Below the pieces are notes generated by a model that was given only the letters and a program-made list of their open reading frames with translations, did not search any database and had not been told where the DNA came from. Made by a program: the position numbers and the translations under genes. Shown here in pieces: positions 7,821 to 15,314 of a stretch of DNA of 64,000 nucleotides (its first letter is position 1; each line of letters begins with the position of its first letter). Source of the stretch: RGIG4079 sp045637505 (GTDB lineage: Bacteria > Bacteroidota > Bacteroidia > Bacteroidales > Muribaculaceae); the NCBI GenBank assembly GCA_045637505.1, contig JAZTZO010000041.1, positions 1-64,000 of the forward strand. Reading direction: 5' to 3'.

Positions 7821-7849
7821 CAACCGCTATCCTACAAAGATAGCGGTTG
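7821..7849 (-). terminator. Terminator of the nfo-transporter unit
   Basis: CAACCGCTATC (7821-7831) pairs with GATAGCGGTTG (7839-7849), and on the minus strand six T residues follow. It lies 27 bases after the transporter stop codon. Confidence 0.9.
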
Positions 7850-7875
7850 AAGTAGAAGTTTATATTGTAATAATG

Positions 7876-9234
7876 TTATTTCTTTTCGGCTGATGTTTCT
7901 TTGATGATAAACACCGAGAGAGCACCAACGATGAGAAGAATACCTGCAAGAACGAGCATTTTGTCTTGAGCAGCAAGAGCGCCAGCAGGAGTTAGCAATG
8001 AAACAAATACGCCACCAAGTGATGCTGCGATAATTTGTGGAAGACAGATTGTTCCATTGAAAAGCCCGAGGTATGTACCCATGTTTTTACCCGACAATGA
8101 GTTGGTTAGAATAGTGAATGGGAGAGCCAACATTGCAGCCCAAGCACAACCAATGAGAGCATATGAGATGAATAGTAAATATTGGTCGGCAATGTAGTAG
8201 GTTGAAATGAAACCAATACCTCCTAAAATAAGACTTAATGCGTAGATAAGTTTGCGGTTTTTAAACATAGGGATAACAATTGCCCAAAGAACTGAACCGA
8301 TTGCTTGAACGGCAAATAATACACCTACCCAGTCGCCAGCAGCTTGATATTGTTTAGATGCAACATCTAATACTTCCACGCCGTCTTTCATAATGGTAGG
8401 AGCGTCAAATGCTGTTACTGCAATAGCGCCATTTGTGTAGGTCCACATATACATAAATGCTGCCCAACAGAAGAATTGAACAAGTCCAACTGTCCAGAAT
8501 GTTTTAGGAGCCTTAACGAGGAGGCTAATCATGCTTGATTTTTCGCTCTCATCTTCTGCAGTAATACCATGGTATTCGGCATATTCCTTTGGAGGCATTT
8601 CTTTTACGGTTACAGTAGTGTAAATAACACAAAGAATAAGGATTATTGCGCCGATATAGAATGACCATTTAACCGAGTCGGGTATTTCGCCTTCGGGAGC
8701 AATGCTCGCAATACCAATAGCAGTGAAGATGAATGGGAATAAGTAGCCAACCAAACTACCTGCATTACAAAGGAAACTTTGAATTGAGTAAGCAAGACCT
8801 TTTTGTTTTTCGTTAACCATATCGCCCACCATCATTTTAAATGGTTGCATTGCCATGTTGATTGAAGTGTCGAGGAACATAAGAGATATTAGTCCGAAAA
8901 TCATAGCAGCACCAACTCCAAGTCCGAAACTACCAGCATTTGGAAGCATACACATTACTAATACAGCAACAAGTGCTCCGATGAACAAATATGGGATGCG
9001 ACGGCCAAAACGAGTCCATGTATTGTCGCTCCATTTGCCCACAAGAGGTTGAACGATGATACCCATTAATGGGGGGAGAATCCAAAAGAAACTTAAATCA
9101 TGAGGGTCGGCGCCCAATGTAGCAAAAATGCGAGAGATATTTGCACTTTGTAGCGCATAAGCAATTTGAACGCCAAAGAATCCGAAACTAAGATTCCATA
9201 GTTTCCAAAAACTTAAATCGGGTTTTGTTTTCAT
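7876..9234 (-). CDS. SLC45-like MFS transporter (probable sugar carrier)
   Basis: The 452-residue protein has about 12 hydrophobic segments. Near the N-terminus it shows FGVQIAYALQSANISRIF and PLVGKWSDNTWTRFGRRIPY, the cytoplasmic loop 2-3 signature of the SLC45/GPH-like MFS group. Relatives are sugar (maltose or sucrose) symporters, and alpha-glucan enzymes lie 6-14 kb away, so an oligosaccharide or disaccharide substrate is reasonable but not shown. It follows nfo after 34 bases and probably shares its transcript. Confidence 0.8.
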   Translation of the reverse strand: MKTKPDLSFWKLWNLSFGFFGVQIAYALQSANISRIFATLGADPHDLSFFWILPPLMGIIVQPLVGKWSDNTWTRFGRRIPYLFIGALVAVLVMCMLPNAGSFGLGVGAAMIFGLISLMFLDTSINMAMQPFKMMVGDMVNEKQKGLAYSIQSFLCNAGSLVGYLFPFIFTAIGIASIAPEGEIPDSVKWSFYIGAIILILCVIYTTVTVKEMPPKEYAEYHGITAEDESEKSSMISLLVKAPKTFWTVGLVQFFCWAAFMYMWTYTNGAIAVTAFDAPTIMKDGVEVLDVASKQYQAAGDWVGVLFAVQAIGSVLWAIVIPMFKNRKLIYALSLILGGIGFISTYYIADQYLLFISYALIGCAWAAMLALPFTILTNSLSGKNMGTYLGLFNGTICLPQIIAASLGGVFVSLLTPAGALAAQDKMLVLAGILLIVGALSVFIIKETSAEKK

Positions 9235-9268
9235 GTCTAAAAAATGTAAGTTGATATAATTATTAAAT

Positions 9269-10111
9269 TTATTTTATTAGCGATTTTAACCATGCAATTT
9301 CTTGAGCCCAAATTGATTCATCGGGAGTTTCAAGAATTAATGGTATGTTGTCCATGCGTGGGTCATTCATCAAGAAAGAGAAGAAATTGGCACCAAGCAC
9401 TCCATTGCCGAGTGTTTCATGGCGGTCAACTTTTGAAGCAAGGCCTTTTTTTGTGTCGTTGAGGTGCATACCACTTAAATACTTGAATCCAATAATCTCA
9501 TCAAAACGGCGCCAAGTATCGGCATAGCCATCAATAGTTGATAGGTCATATCCTGCAGCAAAAGCATGGCAAGAGTCGATGCATACACCCACACGCGATT
9601 TGTCTTCGACTTTATCTATTATATGTGCTATTTGCTCAAATGAAAAGCCGAGGTTTGAGCCTTGTCCGGCTGTGTTTTCAATAACAGCTTTCACTCCCGA
9701 AGTTTTTTCAAGCGTGAGATTTATTGAAGCAGCAATTAGGTCGAGGCAGTCGTCGGCTGGCATCATATTGAGGTGACTGCCAGGGTGGAAGTTGAGCATG
9801 GTGAGACCTAATTGCTCGCAGCGTTGCATTTCATCAAGGAACGCTTCGCGCGATTTTTCGAGTTTTTCGGCTTCGGGTGCTCCAAGGTTAATCAAATAAC
9901 TATCGTGGGGCAAAATTTTGTCGGAAGTATAGCCATATTTTTCGCAGTTTTCTTTGAATGCGATGGCTTCTTTTTCGCTGATGGGTTTCGATGCCCATCG
10001 TGATGGGTTGCGAGTAAACAATGCAAAAGCGTCGGCACCAATAGCATGTGCATTAATTGGCGCTTGACTCACTCCGTTACTTGCCGAAACATGTGCTCCT
10101 ATGAGTTTCAT
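9269..10111 (-). CDS. nfo: Endonuclease IV (AP endonuclease)
   Basis: Nfo cleaves the DNA backbone 5' to abasic sites in base excision repair. The TIM-barrel family signatures are present: IGAHVSASNGV at the start, NFHPGSH, VIENTAGQGSNLG, GVCIDSCHAFAAGYD, GMHLNDTKKGL and ETLGNG. These supply the His, Glu and Asp ligands of the trinuclear zinc site. The length of 280 is normal. It is first in a likely two-gene unit with the MFS carrier; no functional link between them is evident. Confidence 0.95.
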   Translation of the reverse strand: MKLIGAHVSASNGVSQAPINAHAIGADAFALFTRNPSRWASKPISEKEAIAFKENCEKYGYTSDKILPHDSYLINLGAPEAEKLEKSREAFLDEMQRCEQLGLTMLNFHPGSHLNMMPADDCLDLIAASINLTLEKTSGVKAVIENTAGQGSNLGFSFEQIAHIIDKVEDKSRVGVCIDSCHAFAAGYDLSTIDGYADTWRRFDEIIGFKYLSGMHLNDTKKGLASKVDRHETLGNGVLGANFFSFLMNDPRMDNIPLILETPDESIWAQEIAWLKSLIK

Positions 10112-10146
10112 AATGTTGCTGTCTCTTATATGAAATTTCTAACTTA

Positions 10147-10154
10147 CAAAGATA
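10147..10154 (-). promoter_or_regulatory. Promoter -7 element for nfo
   Basis: On the minus strand this reads TATCTTTG, 36 bases before the nfo ATG. No TTTG at the ideal distance is visible. Confidence 0.5.
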
Positions 10155-10269
10155 CTAAACACTTTTGATTTTATAATTAAAATAGGTTCAAAAACAAACG
10201 AAAAACGATTAAAAGGTGGAAAAGTTGTGTAGCAAATCAAAAAAATAGGGAGAATTGCAAAGAAAGTTG

Positions 10270-10277
10270 TATCTTTG
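10270..10277 (+). promoter_or_regulatory. Promoter -7 element for the trmH-radA unit
   Basis: TATCTTTG ends seven bases before the ATG at 10285, predicting a leader of only a few bases. No clear -33 TTTG is present. Confidence 0.5.
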
Positions 10278-10284
10278 TTTTATT

Positions 10285-11043
10285 ATGATAGAACTTACTA
10301 ATAATTTGCGAAAAATGGTGGCATCTCTTGGTAATGCTCGTAATCGCCGAGAGGAGGGTTGCTTTGTTGCTGAGGGGACAAAGTGTGTGTGTGATACATG
10401 GGGCACATTTAAGTGTCGCTATCTTTTCGCTACAGCAGCATGGGTTGAAGCTCATGGCTGTGAATTGCCTGGTGCACAGCCTATTGTGGTGAAGCGTGTT
10501 GATATGGAGCGCATGAGCCAGTTGTCAACTCCATCACAAGTGTTGGCAGTGTATGAGTTGCCCGATGTGAAATTTGATCAAACATCGTTGTCGTCAAATC
10601 TTGTTATAGCACTCGATAGGGTGCAAGACCCAGGAAATTTAGGCACTATTATGCGCATTGCCGATTGGTTTGGGATAACAGACATAGTTTGTTCACTTGA
10701 TACGGTTGATGTTTATAATCCCAAGGTGGTCCAAGCCACGATGGGGGCGATTTCGCGAGTAAAAGTGCATTACCTAGACCTTGTAGATTTAATAAAACGT
10801 AATGCAGACATACCCGTTTATGGTACATTCCTCGATGGTCGAAATATATATGAAACTTCGTTAACGCCTCATGGTATTGTAGTGATGGGCAATGAAGGAC
10901 AAGGAATTTCAAACGAGGTGGGAGACTTGATAAAACGCCGATTGTTTATCCCATCATATCCACAAGAGCGACCCACATCAGAGTCGTTAAATGTAGGAAT
11001 GGCTACGGCTATAACAATCGCCGAGTTCCGTCGCAGAATGTAA
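10285..11043 (+). CDS. TrmH/SpoU-family RNA 2'-O-methyltransferase
   Basis: This is an AdoMet-dependent SPOUT enzyme that methylates a ribose in tRNA or rRNA; the target is not predictable. SpoU motifs are clear: DRVQDPGNLGTIMR, IVVMGNEGQGIS and SESLNVGMATAI. The N-terminus (ELTNNLRKMVASL, then EGCFVAEG) is the substrate-binding domain typical of TsnR/RlmB-like members. The start is placed at MIELTNN because family alignment begins there and because the promoter element at 10270 overlaps the longer frame from 10255. radA follows after 29 bases. Confidence 0.88.
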   Translation: MIELTNNLRKMVASLGNARNRREEGCFVAEGTKCVCDTWGTFKCRYLFATAAWVEAHGCELPGAQPIVVKRVDMERMSQLSTPSQVLAVYELPDVKFDQTSLSSNLVIALDRVQDPGNLGTIMRIADWFGITDIVCSLDTVDVYNPKVVQATMGAISRVKVHYLDLVDLIKRNADIPVYGTFLDGRNIYETSLTPHGIVVMGNEGQGISNEVGDLIKRRLFIPSYPQERPTSESLNVGMATAITIAEFRRRM

Positions 11044-11072
11044 TAATAGAAAATAATACACACACAATTAAT

Positions 11073-12434
11073 ATGGCAAAAGTAAAATCAATGTGGTTTT
11101 GTAACTCATGTGGAGCAGATTCCCCCAAATGGGAGGGGCGTTGTCCGTCATGTGGAGAATGGGGTACTCTTGTTGAAGAAAAGGTGACAGCAAAGCAGAG
11201 TAAAGGTGCTAAATCGACTCGAGTGACCAAGAGTGTACCACAAAAAGTGTCGGAAATCAAGGCCATGAATGAGCCTCGCATACACATGCCAAGCGAAGAA
11301 TTGAATCGTGTGCTTGGCGGAGGGCTTGTTGCCGGTTCGTTAGTGTTGATTGGGGGTGAGCCAGGAATTGGTAAATCGACATTGGTATTGCAAAATATAC
11401 TCTCAATAAAGACAAAAACGATTTTATATGTGTCGGGCGAGGAGAGTGCTACGCAACTTAAATTGCGAGCCGATCGCATTGGCCGTCAAAGCGATAATTG
11501 CTATATCGTGTGTGAAACATCGCTCGAAAATATCTTTGACCACATTGAAGAGATACAGCCTCAAATTCTTATCGTTGACTCAATTCAAACTATTGCTACC
11601 GATGCTATTGAATCGTCGGCAGGTAGTGTGAGTCAGGTGCGCGAATGTTCGGCTCAACTACTCAAATATACCAAAGAGAGTGGGGTGCCTGTGTTACTAA
11701 TTGGTCACATTAATAAAGAAGGTAGTATAGCCGGTCCTAAAGTGCTTGAGCATATAGTTGATGCTGTGTTGCAGTTTGAGGGTGACCGTCAATATATGTA
11801 TCGCATTCTTCGCTCTATAAAGAACCGTTTTGGTAGTACATCAGAGTTGGGGATATATGAAATGTGTCAACGAGGATTGCGTGAAGTAACCAATCCGTCG
11901 GAGATGCTGTTGTCGCATAGCGATGAAGAATTGTCGGGTGTTGCGATTGGAGTAACGCTCGAAGGGATTCGTCCATTTTTGATTGAGTCACAGGCATTGG
12001 TGAGTACGGCTGCTTATGGTACACCTCAACGCTCGGTAACTGGCTTTGACTCCAAGCGCATGAATATGCTCCTCGCTGTGCTTGAAAAACGCGTGGGCTT
12101 CAAACTCGTGCAAAAAGATGTGTTCTTAAATATCGCAGGGGGCTTAAAAGTAAATGATCCGGCACTTGATTTGGCTGTAATATGTGCAATACTTTCGTCA
12201 AATGTTGATATGGCAATACCTAAAGGGGTGTGTATGTCGGGCGAAGTGGGGTTGTCGGGCGAAATTCGTCCAATCACTCGCATAGAGCAACGCATCATGG
12301 AAGCCGAAAAACTTGGAATGAAAACCATCATCATACCTCGCAACAATCTCAAAGGCATCGATACCTCTCGACTAAAAATAAAAATCGTAGAGGTTGCTAA
12401 AGTTGAAGAGGCATTTAGGATGTTGTTTGCATAG
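11073..12434 (+). CDS. radA: DNA repair protein RadA
   Basis: RadA is a RecA-like helicase acting on branched recombination intermediates. Visible parts are an N-terminal C4 zinc finger (Cys10, 13, 24, 27), Walker A GGEPGIGKST near residue 90, the RadA-specific KNRFG motif, and a C-terminal Lon-like domain. The length of 453 is typical. It is the second gene after the trmH-like gene and is followed by a strong terminator. Confidence 0.97.
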   Translation: MAKVKSMWFCNSCGADSPKWEGRCPSCGEWGTLVEEKVTAKQSKGAKSTRVTKSVPQKVSEIKAMNEPRIHMPSEELNRVLGGGLVAGSLVLIGGEPGIGKSTLVLQNILSIKTKTILYVSGEESATQLKLRADRIGRQSDNCYIVCETSLENIFDHIEEIQPQILIVDSIQTIATDAIESSAGSVSQVRECSAQLLKYTKESGVPVLLIGHINKEGSIAGPKVLEHIVDAVLQFEGDRQYMYRILRSIKNRFGSTSELGIYEMCQRGLREVTNPSEMLLSHSDEELSGVAIGVTLEGIRPFLIESQALVSTAAYGTPQRSVTGFDSKRMNMLLAVLEKRVGFKLVQKDVFLNIAGGLKVNDPALDLAVICAILSSNVDMAIPKGVCMSGEVGLSGEIRPITRIEQRIMEAEKLGMKTIIIPRNNLKGIDTSRLKIKIVEVAKVEEAFRMLFA

Positions 12435-12462
12435 TATAATAGGTTATAGATTGAAATAATAT

Positions 12463-12493
12463 AAGGCGAGTTATACTCGCTTTTATTTTTTTT
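12463..12493 (+). terminator. Terminator of radA
   Basis: AAGGCGAGT pairs with ACTCGCTTT across a three-base loop (12463-12483), followed by a long run of T to 12493. Confidence 0.85.
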
Positions 12494-12503
12494 GAGAAAA
12501 AAG

Positions 12504-12531
12504 TGAAAGGATTTAGAATGTTGTGCGTCTA
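12504..12531 (+). promoter_or_regulatory. Possible ECF-type autoregulatory promoter
   Basis: TGAAAGG (12504-12510) and CGTCTA (12526-12531) are 15 bases apart, similar to ECF sigma promoters with a GAA-like -35 and CGTC-like -10. They lie just upstream of an ECF sigma gene that has no TAnnTTTG element. This is tentative. Confidence 0.3.
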
Positions 12532-12559
12532 ATGTGTAGAAACATTTAATAAAACTGCA

Positions 12560-13042
12560 ATGGATAATGTAGAAATTGAATTTACCAGAATGATTGAGAA
12601 ACAGAAGAAAACAATCTATACTGTTTGTTATTTCTTTTCAAAGGATTCTGATGAAGTAAATGATTTATTTCAAGAAGTACTCATTAATTTATGGAATGGA
12701 TATAAATCATTTAGAGGTGAAAGTGAGATTAAAACATGGGTTTGGCGAGTAAGTCTTAATACTTGCAACACTCAAGAGCGAAAGAAGAAGCGACGAGTAC
12801 AAACTATTCCTTTAACAATGGATGTAGATTTATACAATGACACCGATGTTAAGAGTAAGCAGATTCAGATGCTTTATAATAGAATAAATCGTTTAGATGT
12901 ATTCGATCGAGCAATAATCTTGCTGTGGCTTGAAAATATGAGTTATCAAGATATTGCGAATGTTATGGGGTTAACGGTTGCTAATGTTACAACACGTTTA
13001 TTTCGCATTAAAGAACAACTAAAATCTATGTCTAACAACTAA
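12560..13042 (+). CDS. ECF-family RNA polymerase sigma factor
   Basis: The 160-residue protein has sigma region 2 (DLFQEVLINLWNGYKSFRGESEIKTWVWRVSLN) and region 4 (DRAIILLWLENMSYQDIANVMGLTVANVTTRLFRIKEQL). ECF factors redirect polymerase to stress or envelope genes. The neighbour 12 bases downstream is a four-helix membrane protein, a common partner arrangement in Bacteroidetes. The regulated genes and signal are unknown. Confidence 0.9.
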   Translation: MDNVEIEFTRMIEKQKKTIYTVCYFFSKDSDEVNDLFQEVLINLWNGYKSFRGESEIKTWVWRVSLNTCNTQERKKKRRVQTIPLTMDVDLYNDTDVKSKQIQMLYNRINRLDVFDRAIILLWLENMSYQDIANVMGLTVANVTTRLFRIKEQLKSMSNN

Positions 13043-13054
13043 AATCTACTCATT

Positions 13055-13636
13055 ATGGCACAAATAATAGAAATGGAAGAATTGCAAGAACTGAAAGAGC
13101 AATTCAACCTCATCTCTGAAAAATTAGAAAAACAACAAATTATAAATGAAACGCTGATAAAAGAGTCAATGACAAAAAAAATATCTTATGTAGAAAGAGT
13201 TCAAAAACGGTATTTTATTGTTGCGATATTGGTTAGTCCGTTGATATTGGCGCTCTTATTGCTATATAAGGCTCATTGGGTAGCTGTTTTGTTTGTGTTA
13301 GGAGCATTAGGCCTTGAAGCGTATTTGCATTACCGAACGTTTCGCACTTTAAATCCAAAAGGACTTATGGATTTAGGATTAGTTGATGCGATGGAACGAG
13401 TCTCACGATTTAAGAAGAATTTTAATATTGTGACATGGGTGATGGTTATTCCAGCTTTTGCAATTTTTATATTGTTTATTGGCTTAATAACCAATTATAC
13501 ATTCCATTTAGGTACAATGATATATTATGGCGTATTTGTTTCAGTTGCAATGATATTGGAATTTGTGAGAAAAAGAAAACTATTTGCTCGACTTGATGAG
13601 GTGCTAAAACAAATTAATGAATTAAGAGCAAATTAA
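13055..13636 (+). CDS. Membrane protein paired with ECF sigma factor
   Basis: The family is not recognised by name. The 193-residue protein has a charged coiled-coil-like N-terminus (1-48). It then has four probable membrane helices at about 53-70, 73-90, 127-147 and 151-167, and a basic C-terminal helix. It lacks the zinc-binding motif of classical anti-sigma factors. Position directly after the sigma gene suggests that it holds or modulates the sigma factor, which is inference only. Confidence 0.65.
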   Translation: MAQIIEMEELQELKEQFNLISEKLEKQQIINETLIKESMTKKISYVERVQKRYFIVAILVSPLILALLLLYKAHWVAVLFVLGALGLEAYLHYRTFRTLNPKGLMDLGLVDAMERVSRFKKNFNIVTWVMVIPAFAIFILFIGLITNYTFHLGTMIYYGVFVSVAMILEFVRKRKLFARLDEVLKQINELRAN

Positions 13637-13650
13637 TATTAAAAATAACA

Positions 13651-13696
13651 AGATGATGAAAATAGGGAGTCCCGAAATACTCGGAACTCCCTATTT
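13651..13696. repeat. 46-base hairpin repeat, copy A (bidirectional terminator)
   Basis: The arms at 13658-13670 and 13686-13698 are exact reverse complements. The element lies between the convergent sigma/membrane unit and the nuclease gene, so it can terminate both. A copy with one mismatch in 46 bases lies at 14733-14778, on the other side of the nuclease gene. Confidence 0.85.
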
Positions 13697-13747
13697 TCAT
13701 ATTTGTGTTAATTAGTCATTGCTGATGTGATTAAAATTGTCGCATAA

Positions 13748-14716
13748 TTACCAATATCGAGTTTTAAGGTAATCAATTAATTCGGGATATTTATCGGAAA
13801 TTGGTGCTAACAGGTCTTCGGGATCGATGATTATGTATTTAGATTGGTCGGCTATGCAACTTCGCCATGTTGTTTCCATATTAGTCCCTGAGATTTTATA
13901 ATGCTTTTGAAGAAGGTCTTTGTTTTGTTTGGGAATAACATGGATATGAAGAAAATCAACGGCTTCTAAATCTTCCAAGTTTTGATGCTTAATAACCTCT
14001 TCAGCCCATAGGGTTTGACGCATTAATTGATAGAAAGGCTCTTGATAATAAATACTTCCTTGATAACATTCTAATGACTTTAGTTGAGTTGAATTTTCAA
14101 TCAATTGATTATATCTATTTTGTCGTTCTAGACCTTTGCCATTTGTCTCTTTTGGCTCATTTGGCCTGTCTTCAGTTGATTTGTCAAGAGTCGCATAATG
14201 TTCGGTATATTTCCATTCAATAGGGATAAGCCATTTTGAACCAGATTTGTGTTTTGCGTATATAAAGGCATCCACTGAAGTGCAATTTGACCCTCTATTG
14301 AGAGTTTTCTCATTAAGGTGTTGTTTTTTACTAACAACTTCGAATGCGATGAAGGCTGGTTGCTTATCGCAAGGAATCTGCAAAACATCGGTAAATTCGT
14401 CGGATACAGCGTTTAATATTGCCAAAACAGCATCTTTATCATGTATTAGAGGCATTAAGTGATTTATACATGCAATTTGGGAAGATAGAATATGTCCTGA
14501 AGGAGTATCTCCTGCCCACCATGAAATGTAGTTTTCAGAAAAATATTGCTTCACTTTTTCAAGGATGGGCTGGAATATATTGTTATCGCCATTTTTCAAA
14601 ACATAATTATATGTTCGACCCATAAATTTTCCACCACCATTGTCTCCATTAAAAATTGGAGACCCTAAAAGATTACTTTGTTTCTCACGTTGTAACGAAT
14701 AAAATTTACTGCTCAT
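13748..14716 (-). CDS. Putative PD-(D/E)XK restriction-type nuclease (PGN_0703-like)
   Basis: The 322-residue protein has no signal peptide. Its central segment contains SVDAF (Asp149) followed by PIEWKY (Glu167, Lys169), the D...ExK pattern of a PD-(D/E)XK nuclease. The overall look matches the group annotated as PGN_0703-type putative restriction endonucleases, an assignment made from memory. No methyltransferase gene is nearby. The gene sits alone between two copies of a 46-base hairpin repeat, which suggests insertion as a unit. The function may be defence; this is unproven. Confidence 0.6.
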   Translation of the reverse strand: MSSKFYSLQREKQSNLLGSPIFNGDNGGGKFMGRTYNYVLKNGDNNIFQPILEKVKQYFSENYISWWAGDTPSGHILSSQIACINHLMPLIHDKDAVLAILNAVSDEFTDVLQIPCDKQPAFIAFEVVSKKQHLNEKTLNRGSNCTSVDAFIYAKHKSGSKWLIPIEWKYTEHYATLDKSTEDRPNEPKETNGKGLERQNRYNQLIENSTQLKSLECYQGSIYYQEPFYQLMRQTLWAEEVIKHQNLEDLEAVDFLHIHVIPKQNKDLLQKHYKISGTNMETTWRSCIADQSKYIIIDPEDLLAPISDKYPELIDYLKTRYW

Positions 14717-14732
14717 AGTATATTGTATAATT

Positions 14733-14778
14733 AGATGATGAAAATAGGGTGTCCCGAAATACTCGGAACTCCCTATTT
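14733..14778. repeat. 46-base hairpin repeat, copy B (terminator)
   Basis: This copy matches copy A (13651-13696) at 45 of 46 bases, the change falling inside the stem. On the minus strand it follows the stop codon of the HD-hydrolase gene by eight bases, so it probably terminates that gene. Confidence 0.85.
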
Positions 14779-14785
14779 GTGGCTT

Positions 14786-15217
14786 TTACATCATTTGTGT
14801 TAATTCTTTATATGCTGAATGATATTTTTTGAGTCGATTAATGTCAGATTCCGTAATATCGTTTAGTCGGCGAATGTCCATGTTGTCGGTGAGGTCATTG
14901 ATTTTTACCGCTACGGCTAATGGGTTTGGTTTTATGCGTTTGATAAACTCGTCATATGGCTCATCGTCAGTCAGTTTGGTTACACAACGTAGTGCGTTAA
15001 TGATATGAATTGGGAAACCTTCTTTTTCTAATTGATCAAAAGTCCAATCGGTATCTTCTACTAAATCGTGCAAAACGCCACATATCTTTTCGTCGATACT
15101 TTTTCCGGCATTCATTACTCTCAGAATATGCCCTAAATATGGCATTCCGGTTTTGTCAACTTGCCCTTTATGGGCTTCAATTGCGATTGTTGTAGCTTTA
15201 GAAAGTAAATCTTCCAT
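14786..15217 (-). CDS. Small HD-domain hydrolase, RelA/SpoT hydrolase-like
   Basis: The 143-residue protein is a stand-alone HD domain with the metal and catalytic residues of (p)ppGpp hydrolases: His30, HD at 50-51, ED at 54-55 and the KINDLTDN strand with Asp108. No synthetase or TGS/ACT domain is present. It could be a small alarmone hydrolase of the MESH1/SAH kind or act on another nucleotide. It is monocistronic, with a terminator-like repeat immediately after it. Confidence 0.75.
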   Translation of the reverse strand: MEDLLSKATTIAIEAHKGQVDKTGMPYLGHILRVMNAGKSIDEKICGVLHDLVEDTDWTFDQLEKEGFPIHIINALRCVTKLTDDEPYDEFIKRIKPNPLAVAVKINDLTDNMDIRRLNDITESDINRLKKYHSAYKELTQMM

Positions 15218-15259
15218 AGTTAATAGTGTTATGTTGATAGATTAGAATTGGATAAATAA

Positions 15260-15291
15260 AAACACAGCAAACCTTAATGCCTGCTGTGTTT
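15260..15291 (-). terminator. Terminator of the pullulanase unit
   Basis: AAACACAGCA (15260-15269) pairs with TGCTGTGTTT (15282-15291). A T-rich run follows on the minus strand. Confidence 0.8.
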
Positions 15292-15314
15292 GTTGTTGTA
15301 TGATGTTTTTATCA

